Assembly: GCA_004557075.1 (NCBI GenBank)
Contig: SFEX01000011.1
Coordinates: 1-57,062, forward strand
Direction of reading: 5' to 3'
Source: Clostridiales bacterium
Lineage (GTDB): Bacteria > Bacillota > Clostridia > Oscillospirales > Oscillospiraceae
Length of the DNA: 57,062 nucleotides
The position numbers were made by a program, and so were the translations under genes. Positions 1 to 8,562 of the stretch are shown here, in pieces. How positions within the stretch are numbered: position 1 is the stretch's first letter; every line of letters starts with the position of its first letter. The notes under the pieces were generated by a model that saw only the letters and a program-made list of their open reading frames with translations, was not told where the DNA came from and did no database searches.

Positions 1-328
1 TTGTATGTGTTTTATGCCTTTATTTTACTGCAAAACTGTATACAATCATCTTGCACATGTGTTTACTATCATATTACTCTGTACACATTGCTCGTCCGCA
101 TGTCGGTTGACTGTCGCATGAAAATCAGAACGCGAATTTTGACAATAGCACCTGTTTTACCGCTTTGAAAGATTTCAGAAACGGACGACCAGTGGTCGCC
201 CCTACGTTATCGGCCTAATCAGTACGGGCAAAAAATGCAATCCGCCAAAACACCTCCCCATCAAGGGGAAGGCTTGAAATTTTGTCTTTATTCTGCCGTT
301 CTAATTAAGAACGCAACAAACGAAACAA

Positions 329-355
329 CGGAGGCAACCGAAATGATTGCCTCCG
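329..355. terminator. Hairpin terminator, copy 1 of a recurrent module
   Basis: Stem CGGAGGCAA / TTGCCTCCG with a 9-nt loop, followed on the + strand by AAATTTTTAT and on the - strand by a T-rich run. It lies downstream of clpB on the - strand. The same stem recurs at 17.13, 17.33 and 17.92 kb. Confidence 0.7.
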
Positions 356-360
356 AAATT

Positions 361-452
361 TTTATACGCATTAATTGAATGCGCGAGTGCATTAACGATT
401 ACAATAAATCTCACCGGTCGGGCACCGGAAATATAGATTATTTGAAGCGGCG
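361..452 (-). repeat. Dispersed intergenic repeat, reverse-oriented copy
   Basis: Read on the - strand it carries the blocks CGTTGCGCCGCTTCAAATAA and CCGGTGCCCGACCGGTGA, which match the copy at 10.97-11.04 kb and resemble the CGCTTCAAATAA...CAGCCCGACC blocks of other copies. Boundaries are approximate. Confidence 0.6.
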
Positions 453-466
453 CAACGACAGGGAAA

Positions 467-3046
467 TCAGCAGCAATATAGCTCGCCGTCGCGGACGGTG
501 ACCGTGATCGTGTGCCCCGCCGGGATATCGCCCGCGAGTATTTTTCTCGCGATGAGCGTCTCGACCGCGCTTTGCAGATAGCGCTTTAGCGGTCTTGCGC
601 CGAACACGGGGTCGAAGCCGCGCTCGATGATGAGCTGCTTTGCATCCTCCGTTATCTCAAGGCCGAGTCCCTTGTCCTCAAGCCGCTCGCCCAGCGAGCG
701 GGTGAGAATGTCGATTATGCTGCCAAGCTCCGCTTTCGTGAGGGGCTTGAAGCACAGTATCTCGTCAAGGCGGTTGAGAAATTCCGGCCTGAACTGCTGC
801 CTGAGCTGCGCCATGACCATGTCTCTGGCGCTGTCGCTTATCTCGCCGTTCTCGCCTATGCCCTCCAGCAGATATTGGCTGCCGAGGTTCGATGTCATGA
901 TGATAATGGTGTTCTTAAAGTCCACCGTCCGACCCTGCGAGTCGGTTATTCTGCCGTCGTCAAGGATCTGGAGCAGGATGTTGAACACGTCGGGGTGAGC
1001 CTTCTCGATCTCGTCAAAGAGCACGACCGAATACGGCTTGCGGCGCACGGCCTCGGTGAGCTGGCCGCCCTCGTCGTATCCGACGTAGCCCGGAGGCGCG
1101 CCTATGAGCCGCGACACGGAGAATTTCTCCATGTACTCTGTCATATCTATGCGGACAATGTTGTGCTCATCGTCAAACAGGCATTGGGCAAGAGCCTTTG
1201 CAAGCTCGGTTTTGCCGACGCCCGTAGGTCCCAAGAACATGAAGCTGCCGATGGGTCTTGCCGGGTCTGCTATGCCCGCGCGGGAGCGCCATATTGCCTC
1301 CGAGACCTTTTGGACGGCCTCGTCCTGACCTATCACGCGGCGGTGGAGCGTATCGTCAAGATGCAGGAGCTTTTCGCGCTCGCCCTCCATGAGCTTCGCC
1401 ACGGGGATACCCGTCCACTTGGCGACGATACCAGCTATCTCCTCGTCGGTGACGGTGTCGTGCACCATGCTGTCGCCCTTGCGCTCCTCGTTGCGCTGCT
1501 CGGCATCAGCAAGCCTGCGCTCAAGCTCGGGCAGGTCGGAGTATTTAAGCTTTGCCGCCGTTTCGTACTCATAGCGAAGCTGCGCAGACTCTATATCGGC
1601 GTGCATTTTCTCGATATCGCTCTTGAGCTTTTTGACCTCGTCAACGCTGCTCTTCTCCGCCTCCCAGCGGGATTTCTGCTCGTTGAACTTATCCTTGAGG
1701 TTTGCAAGCTCCTCTGTCAGCTTTTCCAGTCTGTCCATCGAGAGCTTATCCGTCTCCTTTTTCAGCGCCATTTCCTCGATCTCAAGCTGCATTATCTTGC
1801 GGCGGATATCGTCAAGCTCGGCGGGCATGGAGTCGATCTCCGTGCGGATGAGCGCGCAGGCCTCGTCGACAAGGTCAATCGCCTTGTCCGGCAGGAAGCG
1901 GTCGGATATATAGCGGTGGGACAGCGTCGCGGCGGCGACAAGCGCGTTATCGTGGATGCGCACGCCGTGATACACCTCGTAGCGCTCCTTCAGGCCGCGG
2001 AGAATGGATATCGTATCCTCCACCGTCGGCTCATCGACCATGACAGGCTGGAATCTGCGCTCGAGCGCAGCATCCTTTTCGATATACTTGCGGTACTCGT
2101 CAAGGGTGGTCGCGCCTATGCAGTGCAGCTCGCCGCGCGCAAGCATGGGCTTTAGCAGGTTGCCGGCATCCATGCTGCCCTCGGTTTTTCCCGCGCCGAC
2201 TATCGTGTGCAGCTCGTCGATGAACAGTATTATCTGTCCCTCGGACTGCTTTACCTCCTCGAGCACCGCCTTGAGGCGCTCCTCGAACTCGCCCCGGTAC
2301 TTTGCGCCCGCTATGAGCGCGCCCATATCGAGCGAGAAGATCGTCTTGTTTTTAAGCCCCTCGGGGACGTCGCCGCGCACGATACGCTGGGCAAGCCCCT
2401 CGGCTATCGCCGTTTTGCCGACGCCCGGTTCGCCTATCAGAACGGGGTTATTTTTGGTCTTGCGCGAGAGTATGCGCACAACGTTTCGTATCTCGATATC
2501 ACGGCCTATGACGGGGTCAAGCTCGTTGTTTCTTGAGCGCTCGACAAGGTCTGTGCCGTACTTCGACAGCGCATCGTAGGTGTTCTCGGGGTTATCGCCG
2601 GTGACGGGGCCCTTCTTGACCTTGGAAAGCTCGGCGGTGAATTTCGCCTTCGTTATGCCGTGGTCGGCAAAAATGCGCTTTATGGCGGCGGTCGGTGCGG
2701 CGAAAATGCCTATCATAACGTGCTCGACGGAGAGATACTCATCGCCGAGGCTCTTTGCCGACTTCTCGGCGGCGTTCATCACTCGCTCTGCCTCGCGGGA
2801 GAGGTACACGTCGTAGTCGCCCGACACTTTCGGCAGTGCGTCGATAGCCGTGTTGAGCTCCGAGAGCACCGCGTTGCAGTCAACGCCCATCTTTTGCAGC
2901 AGCGAGGGGATAAGCCCGCCGTCCTGATCGACGAGCGCGTACAGCAGATGCTCGGGCATTATATACTGATTCCCGTTTTCCATCGCCATGGATTTTGCGG
3001 TTTGAATGGTTTCAATTGTTTTCTGAGTGAAATTCTGTGCGTTCAT
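467..3046 (-). CDS. clpB: ATP-dependent disaggregase ClpB (Hsp100)
   Basis: Hexameric AAA+ chaperone that pulls polypeptides out of aggregates together with DnaK. At 859 residues it has the usual ClpB length. Visible in order: Clp N-terminal repeats (about 1-145), first AAA+ module with Walker A GEPGVGKT at 205-212, a long charged coiled coil at about 405-530 that is the M-domain separating ClpB from ClpA/ClpC, and a second AAA+ module with GPTGVGKT at 606-613. The start is preceded by AGGAG. It lies 12 bases after an RHH regulator gene on the same strand and is probably cotranscribed with it. I see no CIRCE or CtsR-like operator nearby. Confidence 0.97.
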   Translation of the reverse strand: MNAQNFTQKTIETIQTAKSMAMENGNQYIMPEHLLYALVDQDGGLIPSLLQKMGVDCNAVLSELNTAIDALPKVSGDYDVYLSREAERVMNAAEKSAKSLGDEYLSVEHVMIGIFAAPTAAIKRIFADHGITKAKFTAELSKVKKGPVTGDNPENTYDALSKYGTDLVERSRNNELDPVIGRDIEIRNVVRILSRKTKNNPVLIGEPGVGKTAIAEGLAQRIVRGDVPEGLKNKTIFSLDMGALIAGAKYRGEFEERLKAVLEEVKQSEGQIILFIDELHTIVGAGKTEGSMDAGNLLKPMLARGELHCIGATTLDEYRKYIEKDAALERRFQPVMVDEPTVEDTISILRGLKERYEVYHGVRIHDNALVAAATLSHRYISDRFLPDKAIDLVDEACALIRTEIDSMPAELDDIRRKIMQLEIEEMALKKETDKLSMDRLEKLTEELANLKDKFNEQKSRWEAEKSSVDEVKKLKSDIEKMHADIESAQLRYEYETAAKLKYSDLPELERRLADAEQRNEERKGDSMVHDTVTDEEIAGIVAKWTGIPVAKLMEGEREKLLHLDDTLHRRVIGQDEAVQKVSEAIWRSRAGIADPARPIGSFMFLGPTGVGKTELAKALAQCLFDDEHNIVRIDMTEYMEKFSVSRLIGAPPGYVGYDEGGQLTEAVRRKPYSVVLFDEIEKAHPDVFNILLQILDDGRITDSQGRTVDFKNTIIIMTSNLGSQYLLEGIGENGEISDSARDMVMAQLRQQFRPEFLNRLDEILCFKPLTKAELGSIIDILTRSLGERLEDKGLGLEITEDAKQLIIERGFDPVFGARPLKRYLQSAVETLIARKILAGDIPAGHTITVTVRDGELYCC

Positions 3047-3058
3047 AGTAACATCTCC

Positions 3059-3709
3059 TTATATGAGAATGTCAGCCCTCCTGAGCTGTGAGAAATAGCA
3101 GGCTTCAACGTCTCTTGCGTCAAGGCGGCCGCTGAGGTAGCCCTTCATCATTGAGTCGAAAAGCTTTATATACTCCGATATGACACCGGCAAGCTCGTCG
3201 GACGTGCAGTCACGGCGCGGAAGCGCTATGGAGCGAATGAATTTGCCGTCGTACAGGGCGTATCTCGGCGCGCCCTCGTCCATCATGGGTCGCAGGTGAG
3301 CGTCCTCAATGCTCTTCCAGATGCGGAAAAACTCCGTCATCGACTGTATCAGCGCCCGGGACTGCGTGCGGAAAATCACCGTCAGCTCGCCGAGGTAATC
3401 GCTGTCGCCCCGGTACAGCTCCACCTCGTATTTGACCGTGGGGCGGTACTTGTACTCAAGCGAGGATTTGAGCGACATGGTGAGATTATTCGGCGCGAAA
3501 AACGGCACAAGCTCCCTCGACGGCGCGATAAGCTGCTCCATGGCCGAAAAAATATCGTTTATCCTGCGCTCGGGCGTCACAAGGTCGACGTGCTCGGCAA
3601 GGATCTGATTTATAAGGTTTGAGCGGTTGGTTCCCATGCGGTGGGCAAGGCGGTCGATCTCCGCGACCACTTCGTCGGAAAGCATCAGGCTGTATAATGT
3701 CTTTTTCAT
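3059..3709 (-). CDS. Ribbon-helix-helix (CopG/Arc-type) putative regulator upstream of clpB
   Basis: About 216 residues. The first ~45 residues (MKKTLYSLMLSDEVVAEIDR onward, then RMGTNRSNLINQILAEHV) have the beta strand plus two-helix pattern of an RHH DNA-binding domain. The remaining ~170 residues form a domain I do not recognise. I chose the ATG at 3709 because AGGAGATAATT precedes it; an in-frame extension to 3775 would run through the promoter. The gene directly precedes clpB, so an autoregulatory or heat-shock role is plausible but is inference. Confidence 0.8.
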   Translation of the reverse strand: MKKTLYSLMLSDEVVAEIDRLAHRMGTNRSNLINQILAEHVDLVTPERRINDIFSAMEQLIAPSRELVPFFAPNNLTMSLKSSLEYKYRPTVKYEVELYRGDSDYLGELTVIFRTQSRALIQSMTEFFRIWKSIEDAHLRPMMDEGAPRYALYDGKFIRSIALPRRDCTSDELAGVISEYIKLFDSMMKGYLSGRLDARDVEACYFSQLRRADILI

Positions 3710-3746
3710 AATTATCTCCTTCACATACAATTTCCCTATGTTTCGT

Positions 3747-3775
3747 ATTTTAGTCCCGTCTCGATAATTTGTCAA
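3747..3775 (-). promoter_or_regulatory. Sigma-A promoter for the RHH-clpB operon
   Basis: On the - strand: TTGACA (3770-3775), 17-base spacer, TAAAAT (3747-3752). It sits about 40 bases before the RHH start codon, and the only gene upstream is separated by a terminator. Confidence 0.8.
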
Positions 3776-3817
3776 GTGTTTTATATAAATGTTTTTACGA
3801 ATTATATTTTTTATAAA

Positions 3818-3849
3818 AATAAAGCAGAGTCAATAGACCCTGCTTTATT
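3818..3849 (-). terminator. Terminator of the DUF362-TetM/Rae1-ylmH operon
   Basis: Stem AATAAAGCAG / CTGCTTTATT located 11 bases after the ylmH stop codon, followed on the - strand by a T-rich tract. Confidence 0.75.
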
Positions 3850-3859
3850 ATGTGCAGTC

Positions 3860-4609
3860 TTATTTATAAATTTCGGCGTTTACGAATATTCTGCCCTTGC
3901 GGCTCATGCCGCCCTCGCCGGAGACTGCGCCCTTGCCCTTGCCGCGCAGGGATATGATATCGCCTTCTTTGACGGCGGCGTCGACCTTCATGCACTGGCT
4001 GTAGTTAAGGCTTGCGTCGCCGGCGGCTATGAACTCCGCCGCCGAGCTTCGGGATAAGCCGAACATCCCCGCCAAAACCGCGTCAAGCCGCATGCTTTTG
4101 ACGGAAAAGCTCACCTGCTTTACCTTTCTCTCCGGTGCTTCGACCTCATCCAGCGCAAGGGGGCTTATTTTCACGCCGTACCTGCCGACCTTATCGAGGC
4201 TGCCGCTCAGGTGGCGCTCGACCCCGCGCATGAGAAATATAGTCGCCGTGTCGCCCTTGACCCATATATCGCCGAGCCACTCGCGTTTTATGCCAAGCCC
4301 CATTATCGCGCCCATGTAGTCGCGGTGTCCCGGCTCGCCGAAGGCGGCCTTTGCACTGAACGCACATATATATTCGGATGCGTCAAAGCCGTCCTCTTCC
4401 ATGTACGGCGGCAGGAAAAACGCAGCTCGGCGCTCGCATTCGGCGGCGCCGCCGAACAGGAGCATATTGCAGTCGGGCATGTGTTGCGCCCATTTGCCGA
4501 GCGCAAACTGCTCGGCGGGCGTGAGAAAGGCCGTGTGCGTCACGGTATAGCTTTTTTCGCAGCGTCGGGCAAGATCCTCCGCTCGTTTTATAAGTTCATC
4601 GTTTTCCAT
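3860..4609 (-). CDS. ylmH: YlmH-family S4 RNA-binding protein
   Basis: About 249 residues. The N-terminal two thirds match the YlmH fold (for example FLTPAEQF near residue 30 and the GDIWVKGDTA segment). The C-terminal ~70 residues are an S4 RNA-binding domain (MRLDAVLAGMFGLSRSSAAE, then an exposed GKGKG tail). YlmH homologues bind the large ribosomal subunit or peptidyl-tRNA and have been linked to ribosome-associated quality control. Start at 4609 chosen because GGAG precedes it with normal spacing. It overlaps the end of the TetM-like gene by 14 bases, so translation is probably coupled. It is not beside ylmEFG or divIVA here, unlike in Bacillus. Confidence 0.88.
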   Translation of the reverse strand: MENDELIKRAEDLARRCEKSYTVTHTAFLTPAEQFALGKWAQHMPDCNMLLFGGAAECERRAAFFLPPYMEEDGFDASEYICAFSAKAAFGEPGHRDYMGAIMGLGIKREWLGDIWVKGDTATIFLMRGVERHLSGSLDKVGRYGVKISPLALDEVEAPERKVKQVSFSVKSMRLDAVLAGMFGLSRSSAAEFIAAGDASLNYSQCMKVDAAVKEGDIISLRGKGKGAVSGEGGMSRKGRIFVNAEIYK

Positions 4610-7085
4610 CAATATACTCCGATATCTGCTCCATAACAAAGCCAAGCTCGTTGACAAACTCCTTGCATGACATTCTCAGCACGCCCGAGCGCAGAGCCGA
4701 CAGGCGGATGAGCGAATCGTTTGTCACAACGCGCACGGCGTAGTTTTTGCCGATGTCGTTTGCTAATTTTTCAATGTACATATCCGCAGTCTCGTTCTCC
4801 TTCGTGAAAACGATGCGGATACCGGCGGTGTCGCGCTCGCCGGGATTGCCCGCGACCTTGTAGCCGTCAAAAACGAGCACCAGCTCGCAGCCGCGAAACG
4901 CCCTGTAGCTGCGCAGCATATCCGTGAGCCTGCTCCGCGCAAGGTCTAAATTGTCATCGGCAAGCGCTTTCATTTCGTCCCAGCCGAAAATGAGGTTGTA
5001 GCCGTCAACGATAAGATATTCTTTCTTGCTCGGCGCAATTATGCGCTCGGGCTCCCGCGTGTTTTGCACAGAGCCGTACTCGCGGCGGCGTATCGGCCCA
5101 AATTCCCGCTCCATTATTCTTTCAAGCTCCTCGTCGTCGAGGCTGAAAAAGCGCGGTCTGAGCGCGGGTTCAGGCGTTTTATCCCTGCCGAAGCCCGTGT
5201 CAAGGTGCATATGAGACTCGACCTCGTTCCACTTGACGACCGTCCCCGCGCCGTGGGAGCAGAAAACGGAGTCGGGCGTATTTTGCAGGTCGGCCTCGGG
5301 GTTATAGCCCATTTCCTCGATGACCTGACGCTCGTTATGGCAGGGATAGTACCCTGCAAGGCGGAAGGATATCCTGCCTCTGCCGGAGGTATACGACGCC
5401 AGAACGGAGGCGTAGCCGTTTAGCTCCGACACGGGCGCGCTGCCCGATATCGCGCTGCCCTCCTCGGTCTTAAATTCGCCCGACATGGCGCGCACATCGC
5501 TTATCGCCCTGCCAATCTGCTCGGGCGGCGTCTCGATGCGAAACTCATACCACGGCTCAAGAAGCTGACTTTCCGCCTTCATTAGCCCCTGACGCACGGC
5601 CCTGTACACCGCCTCGCGGAAGTCGCCGCCCTCGGTGTGCTTAGGGTGGGCTTTGCCCGCGATGAGGCTTATTTTCATATCGGTTATCGGAGAGCCGGTG
5701 AGCACTCCGAGGTGCTGTTTTTCGGCAAGGTGCGTAAGTATCAGCCTTTGCCAGTTTATGTCGAGCTCATCCTCGCTGCATCGGCTTTCAAAGCTCAGTC
5801 CCGAGCCGCGCTCGGTCGGTTCAAGCGCAAGATGCACCTCAGCATAGTGCCGCAAAGGCTCGAAATGCCCGACGCCCTCGACGGCGTTTTTTATCGTCTC
5901 TCTGTACATTATGCCGCCGGAGTCTAAGCTCACGTCCATGTCAAAGCGCTCTTTGATGAGCGATACGAGCACCTCGTTCTGCACCTGTCCCATGAGCTGA
6001 ATGTGTATCTCGCGCAGGCTGTCTATCCAGCTTATGCGAAGCTGCGGATCCTCGTCGGAGAGCAGGCGGAGCTTCTTAAACGCCGTCTGCGGGTCAATGT
6101 TTTTGGGCAGCTTCACCCGATACGACAGCACCGGTTCAAGCATCGGCGCTTCCGTGTCATTTTCAATACCAAGCCCCTGACCGGCATAGGTATTCTCAAG
6201 CCCCTGCACAGCGACTATGCTTCCCGCACACACCTCGTCGCGCCGCTCAAACTTTGCGCCGGAATATACGCGCAGCTCCGTCACCTTTTCGCCGTTTATA
6301 ACCTCGCGGTTTTTAAGGCTGCCACCCGTTATTTTCATGCAGCTTAAGCGATTGCCGCGGCTATCGCGCATTATTTTATAAACTATCGCGCCGAATGCGT
6401 CGCCGCAGCTCGGCCGCCTTGTGTATTTTTCCAGAAACTCAATGAGCCTGTCCACCCCGTCAAGCTTCAGCCCGGAGCCGAACAGCAGCGGAAAAACGCT
6501 GCGGGAGCATATAAGCTCCGCGATATCATCCTCGTCGATCGTTCCGCTTTCCGTGTATTTATCCAGCACCCGCTCGTCGCACATTGCGAGATTTTCCATA
6601 AGCTCCGGCGTCATTTCGCCAAAGTCAAAGCAGTTTTCCGACAGGCGACGGCGCACATCGTCCGCTATCCTTACCCTGTCGCTTCCGGTGAGATCCATTT
6701 TCGTCGCGAAAATTATCGTCGGAACACGGTGTCGCTCCAGCAGCCGCCACAGCGTTTCCGTGTGCGCCTGCACTCCGTCCGAGCCGGATATCACGAGCAG
6801 GGCGTAATCGAGCACCCTGAGCGTGCGTTCTGTCTCGGCGGAAAAATCAACATGTCCCGGCGTGTCAAGCAGGCACAGCTCCATCGCGTCCGTGCGTAGC
6901 TGCGCCTGCTTTGAAAATATGGTTATACCCCTCTCCCGCTCCAGCTCATGGGTGTCCAGCGCCGTGTTGCGGTGATCGACCCTGCCGAGCTTCCTTATGC
7001 TTCCGCAGGTGTACAGCATCGCCTCCGAGAGAGTCGTTTTTCCGGCGTCGACATGGGCGATGACGCCGACCACGAGCTTTTTCAT
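4596..7085 (-). CDS. TetM-like ribosomal protection GTPase fused to a C-terminal Rae1/YacP-like NYN nuclease domain
   Basis: 829 residues against about 640 for TetM/TetO. The N-terminal part is an EF-G-type translational GTPase: G1 AHVDAGKTT (10-18), switch RGIT, G3 DTPGH, then the later EF-G domains with LLEPWYEFRI and a VFCSHGAGTVVKW stretch. The G4 motif reads TKMD instead of NKxD. Residues from about 687 to the end form a NYN/PIN domain with VDGYN, LVFDGYK, FTKENETAD and VTNDS, the same signature as Rae1 (YacP), the endonuclease that cleaves mRNA in the ribosomal A site. So an A-site factor and an A-site nuclease share one chain. It is unclear whether it confers tetracycline resistance; chromosomal TetM paralogues of this size are often only annotated as such. 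One base separates it from the upstream DUF362 gene. Confidence 0.9.
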   Translation of the reverse strand: MKKLVVGVIAHVDAGKTTLSEAMLYTCGSIRKLGRVDHRNTALDTHELERERGITIFSKQAQLRTDAMELCLLDTPGHVDFSAETERTLRVLDYALLVISGSDGVQAHTETLWRLLERHRVPTIIFATKMDLTGSDRVRIADDVRRRLSENCFDFGEMTPELMENLAMCDERVLDKYTESGTIDEDDIAELICSRSVFPLLFGSGLKLDGVDRLIEFLEKYTRRPSCGDAFGAIVYKIMRDSRGNRLSCMKITGGSLKNREVINGEKVTELRVYSGAKFERRDEVCAGSIVAVQGLENTYAGQGLGIENDTEAPMLEPVLSYRVKLPKNIDPQTAFKKLRLLSDEDPQLRISWIDSLREIHIQLMGQVQNEVLVSLIKERFDMDVSLDSGGIMYRETIKNAVEGVGHFEPLRHYAEVHLALEPTERGSGLSFESRCSEDELDINWQRLILTHLAEKQHLGVLTGSPITDMKISLIAGKAHPKHTEGGDFREAVYRAVRQGLMKAESQLLEPWYEFRIETPPEQIGRAISDVRAMSGEFKTEEGSAISGSAPVSELNGYASVLASYTSGRGRISFRLAGYYPCHNERQVIEEMGYNPEADLQNTPDSVFCSHGAGTVVKWNEVESHMHLDTGFGRDKTPEPALRPRFFSLDDEELERIMEREFGPIRRREYGSVQNTREPERIIAPSKKEYLIVDGYNLIFGWDEMKALADDNLDLARSRLTDMLRSYRAFRGCELVLVFDGYKVAGNPGERDTAGIRIVFTKENETADMYIEKLANDIGKNYAVRVVTNDSLIRLSALRSGVLRMSCKEFVNELGFVMEQISEYIDGKR

Positions 7086-7086
7086 A

Positions 7087-7950
7087 TCAGATCTCGATGA
7101 GCTCGTATTCCCTGCTGCCGACGCCTATGGCAGCCGCTGCCTCTATGGTGTGAACGCCGTTGCGGGATTCAATGCGCTCGATGAGGTCTGCCTTGCCCGC
7201 GTCGTCGGAGGCGTAAACGAGGTCTATGCACGCCTGGTCGAGAGCCACGGGGTCAAGGGATGAGAGTATGCCGATATCCGCGACCTTGGGGTCTGCCGCC
7301 ACCGCGCAGCAGTCGCAGTCAACGGACATGTTCGCCATGACGTTTACAAACGCGATCTTGCCCGCAAAGCGGTCAACGATGCTCTTTGCCGCGTCCGCCA
7401 TGCACTCAAGGAAGCTGTCGTGATCGGCTGTCCAGAGCGCATCTATGTCCTTAACGCCGTGGATATACTTCTTGCCGTAGGACGACGCAAGGCCGATGGA
7501 TATATTCTTCAGCGCACCGCCGTAGCCTCCCATAGGGTGACCCTTAAAGTGCGACAGCACCAGCATGGAGTCGTACTCGGGCATGGTTGCGCCGACATAG
7601 TTTTTCTCAAGATGCTTGCCGCCGACAACGGGTATCTCCATCTGATCCTCGGCGTCCATGATATCGACCTCGGCAATGTCCACCCAGCCGTGAAGCTGCA
7701 TGGTCTTGCGGTGAGCCTCCGTCGTGTCTCTGCCGCCGTCATATGCCGTATTGCACTCGACGATGGTTCCGCCGACCTTATCAATTATGCTCTTCATAAG
7801 CGCGGGACGCAGGAAGTTCTGGTTTCCCGGCTCGCCGCTGTGAAGCTTCACGGCGACGTTGCCCGGAAGCTCTATGCCGAGAGCGTCAAAAGCCCTAATG
7901 ATATTCTCCGGGTTTATGTCTTTAATAAAATATACTTTCGATTTTTCCAT
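7087..7950 (-). CDS. DUF362-domain protein (putative iron-sulfur protein)
   Basis: 287 residues covering the DUF362 domain over most of its length. Typical marks are AVKLHSGEPGN near the start, SHFKGHPMGGYGGALKN in the middle, the cysteine cluster VDCDCC and the ending SLDPVALDQACIDLV. Function is not established; members are often linked to [4Fe-4S] binding. The ATG at 7950 follows AGGAGGT, a strong ribosome binding site; the 12-residue in-frame extension is rejected. First gene of an operon with the TetM/Rae1 fusion and ylmH. Confidence 0.85.
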   Translation of the reverse strand: MEKSKVYFIKDINPENIIRAFDALGIELPGNVAVKLHSGEPGNQNFLRPALMKSIIDKVGGTIVECNTAYDGGRDTTEAHRKTMQLHGWVDIAEVDIMDAEDQMEIPVVGGKHLEKNYVGATMPEYDSMLVLSHFKGHPMGGYGGALKNISIGLASSYGKKYIHGVKDIDALWTADHDSFLECMADAAKSIVDRFAGKIAFVNVMANMSVDCDCCAVAADPKVADIGILSSLDPVALDQACIDLVYASDDAGKADLIERIESRNGVHTIEAAAAIGVGSREYELIEI

Positions 7951-8053
7951 TGTTTTTACCTCCTGTATATTAATATCGTACAGCATTATATAGCATTATT
8001 TTGTTTTATTCAAGAATTCCTATTCCATTTCAGGCTGTTTTGTAATAAAATGT

Positions 8054-8150
8054 TTAAGCGGCGGCTGCCGCTGAGCAATCCGCGTTAAGATTTAAAATAA
8101 TCATTTTTGCGTCAGCCCGATTATAGGCAATGGAAAATAACGAAAATATT
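8054..8150 (+). repeat. Dispersed intergenic repeat copy
   Basis: Starts GCGGCGGCTGCCGCTGAGCA like the copy at 10.95 kb, then TTTTTGCGTCAGCCCGATTA and AGGCAATGGAAAATAACG, which match the reverse copy at 17.95 kb almost base for base. Edges approximate. Confidence 0.65.
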
Positions 8151-8208
8151 CAAACTCTAAATTGGTGCGCTGCTGCCATTAAGAGTCATTATTGCAGACC
8201 TTTTCCTA

Positions 8209-8238
8209 AACTTTTCTTTGTGTTGCCAAAGAAAAGTT
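8209..8238. repeat. Perfect 12-bp inverted repeat
   Basis: AACTTTTCTTTG, loop TGTTGC, CAAAGAAAAGTT. No T-run follows on the + strand, so it is more REP-like than terminator-like. Confidence 0.6.
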
Positions 8239-8562
8239 ACAAAAGAAACGCAAGCAAGGGCTTGCAGCCCTTTGCAAACCCGCTGAGCGCCCTACAGTCG
8301 CCCTAAGATTCAACATGGTACAACCCCAGTGCGAACGTACTGCTCAGTAATGTTCAACTTAGCCTGCCGGCCCCCGCAATAATTACAAGGCTCTGCGCGG
8401 TAGGTTAAACGCTGTCACGCCCACAGAACGCACCCGTAGGGGCGAGCATCGCTCGTCAGCTTGTTGGTTGATTGACGTATAAAAACAAGACAACAAAGTT
8501 TAAATTGCGTCATAGCTCCCCCCCTGGCGAGGGGCGGCGGATGCCATTAAGGAGATATATAC

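Larger units (their letters stand above)
1..466. other. Intergenic region downstream of clpB with dispersed repeats
   Basis: No coding region is supported here. The stretch holds a short palindromic repeat around 184-206 (GACGACCAGTGGTCGCCCC), a CTCCCC/GGGGA-type repeat near 252-270, a terminator hairpin at 329-355 and one reverse-oriented copy of the dispersed repeat family at about 361-452. Equivalent elements recur at 8.0-8.55, 10.95, 17.17, 17.95 and 40.5 kb. What lies to the left of the window is unknown. Confidence 0.7.
7951..8562. other. 612-base spacer packed with dispersed repeats and a 12-bp perfect hairpin
   Basis: No supported gene. It contains a copy of the dispersed repeat (about 8054-8150), a perfect 12-bp hairpin AACTTTTCTTTG / CAAAGAAAAGTT at 8209-8238 with loop TGTTGC, a CCGTAGGGGCGA repeat near 8447, and a CTCCCCCCCTGGCGAGGGG repeat near 8517-8535. 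The strong ribosome binding site AAGGAGATATATAC at its right end serves the next gene. Confidence 0.7.

Noticed and set aside
875..2155. A 426-codon open frame on the + strand opposite clpB
   Set aside because: It is the shadow of a GC-rich, strongly conserved gene; no ribosome binding site and no protein-like motif.
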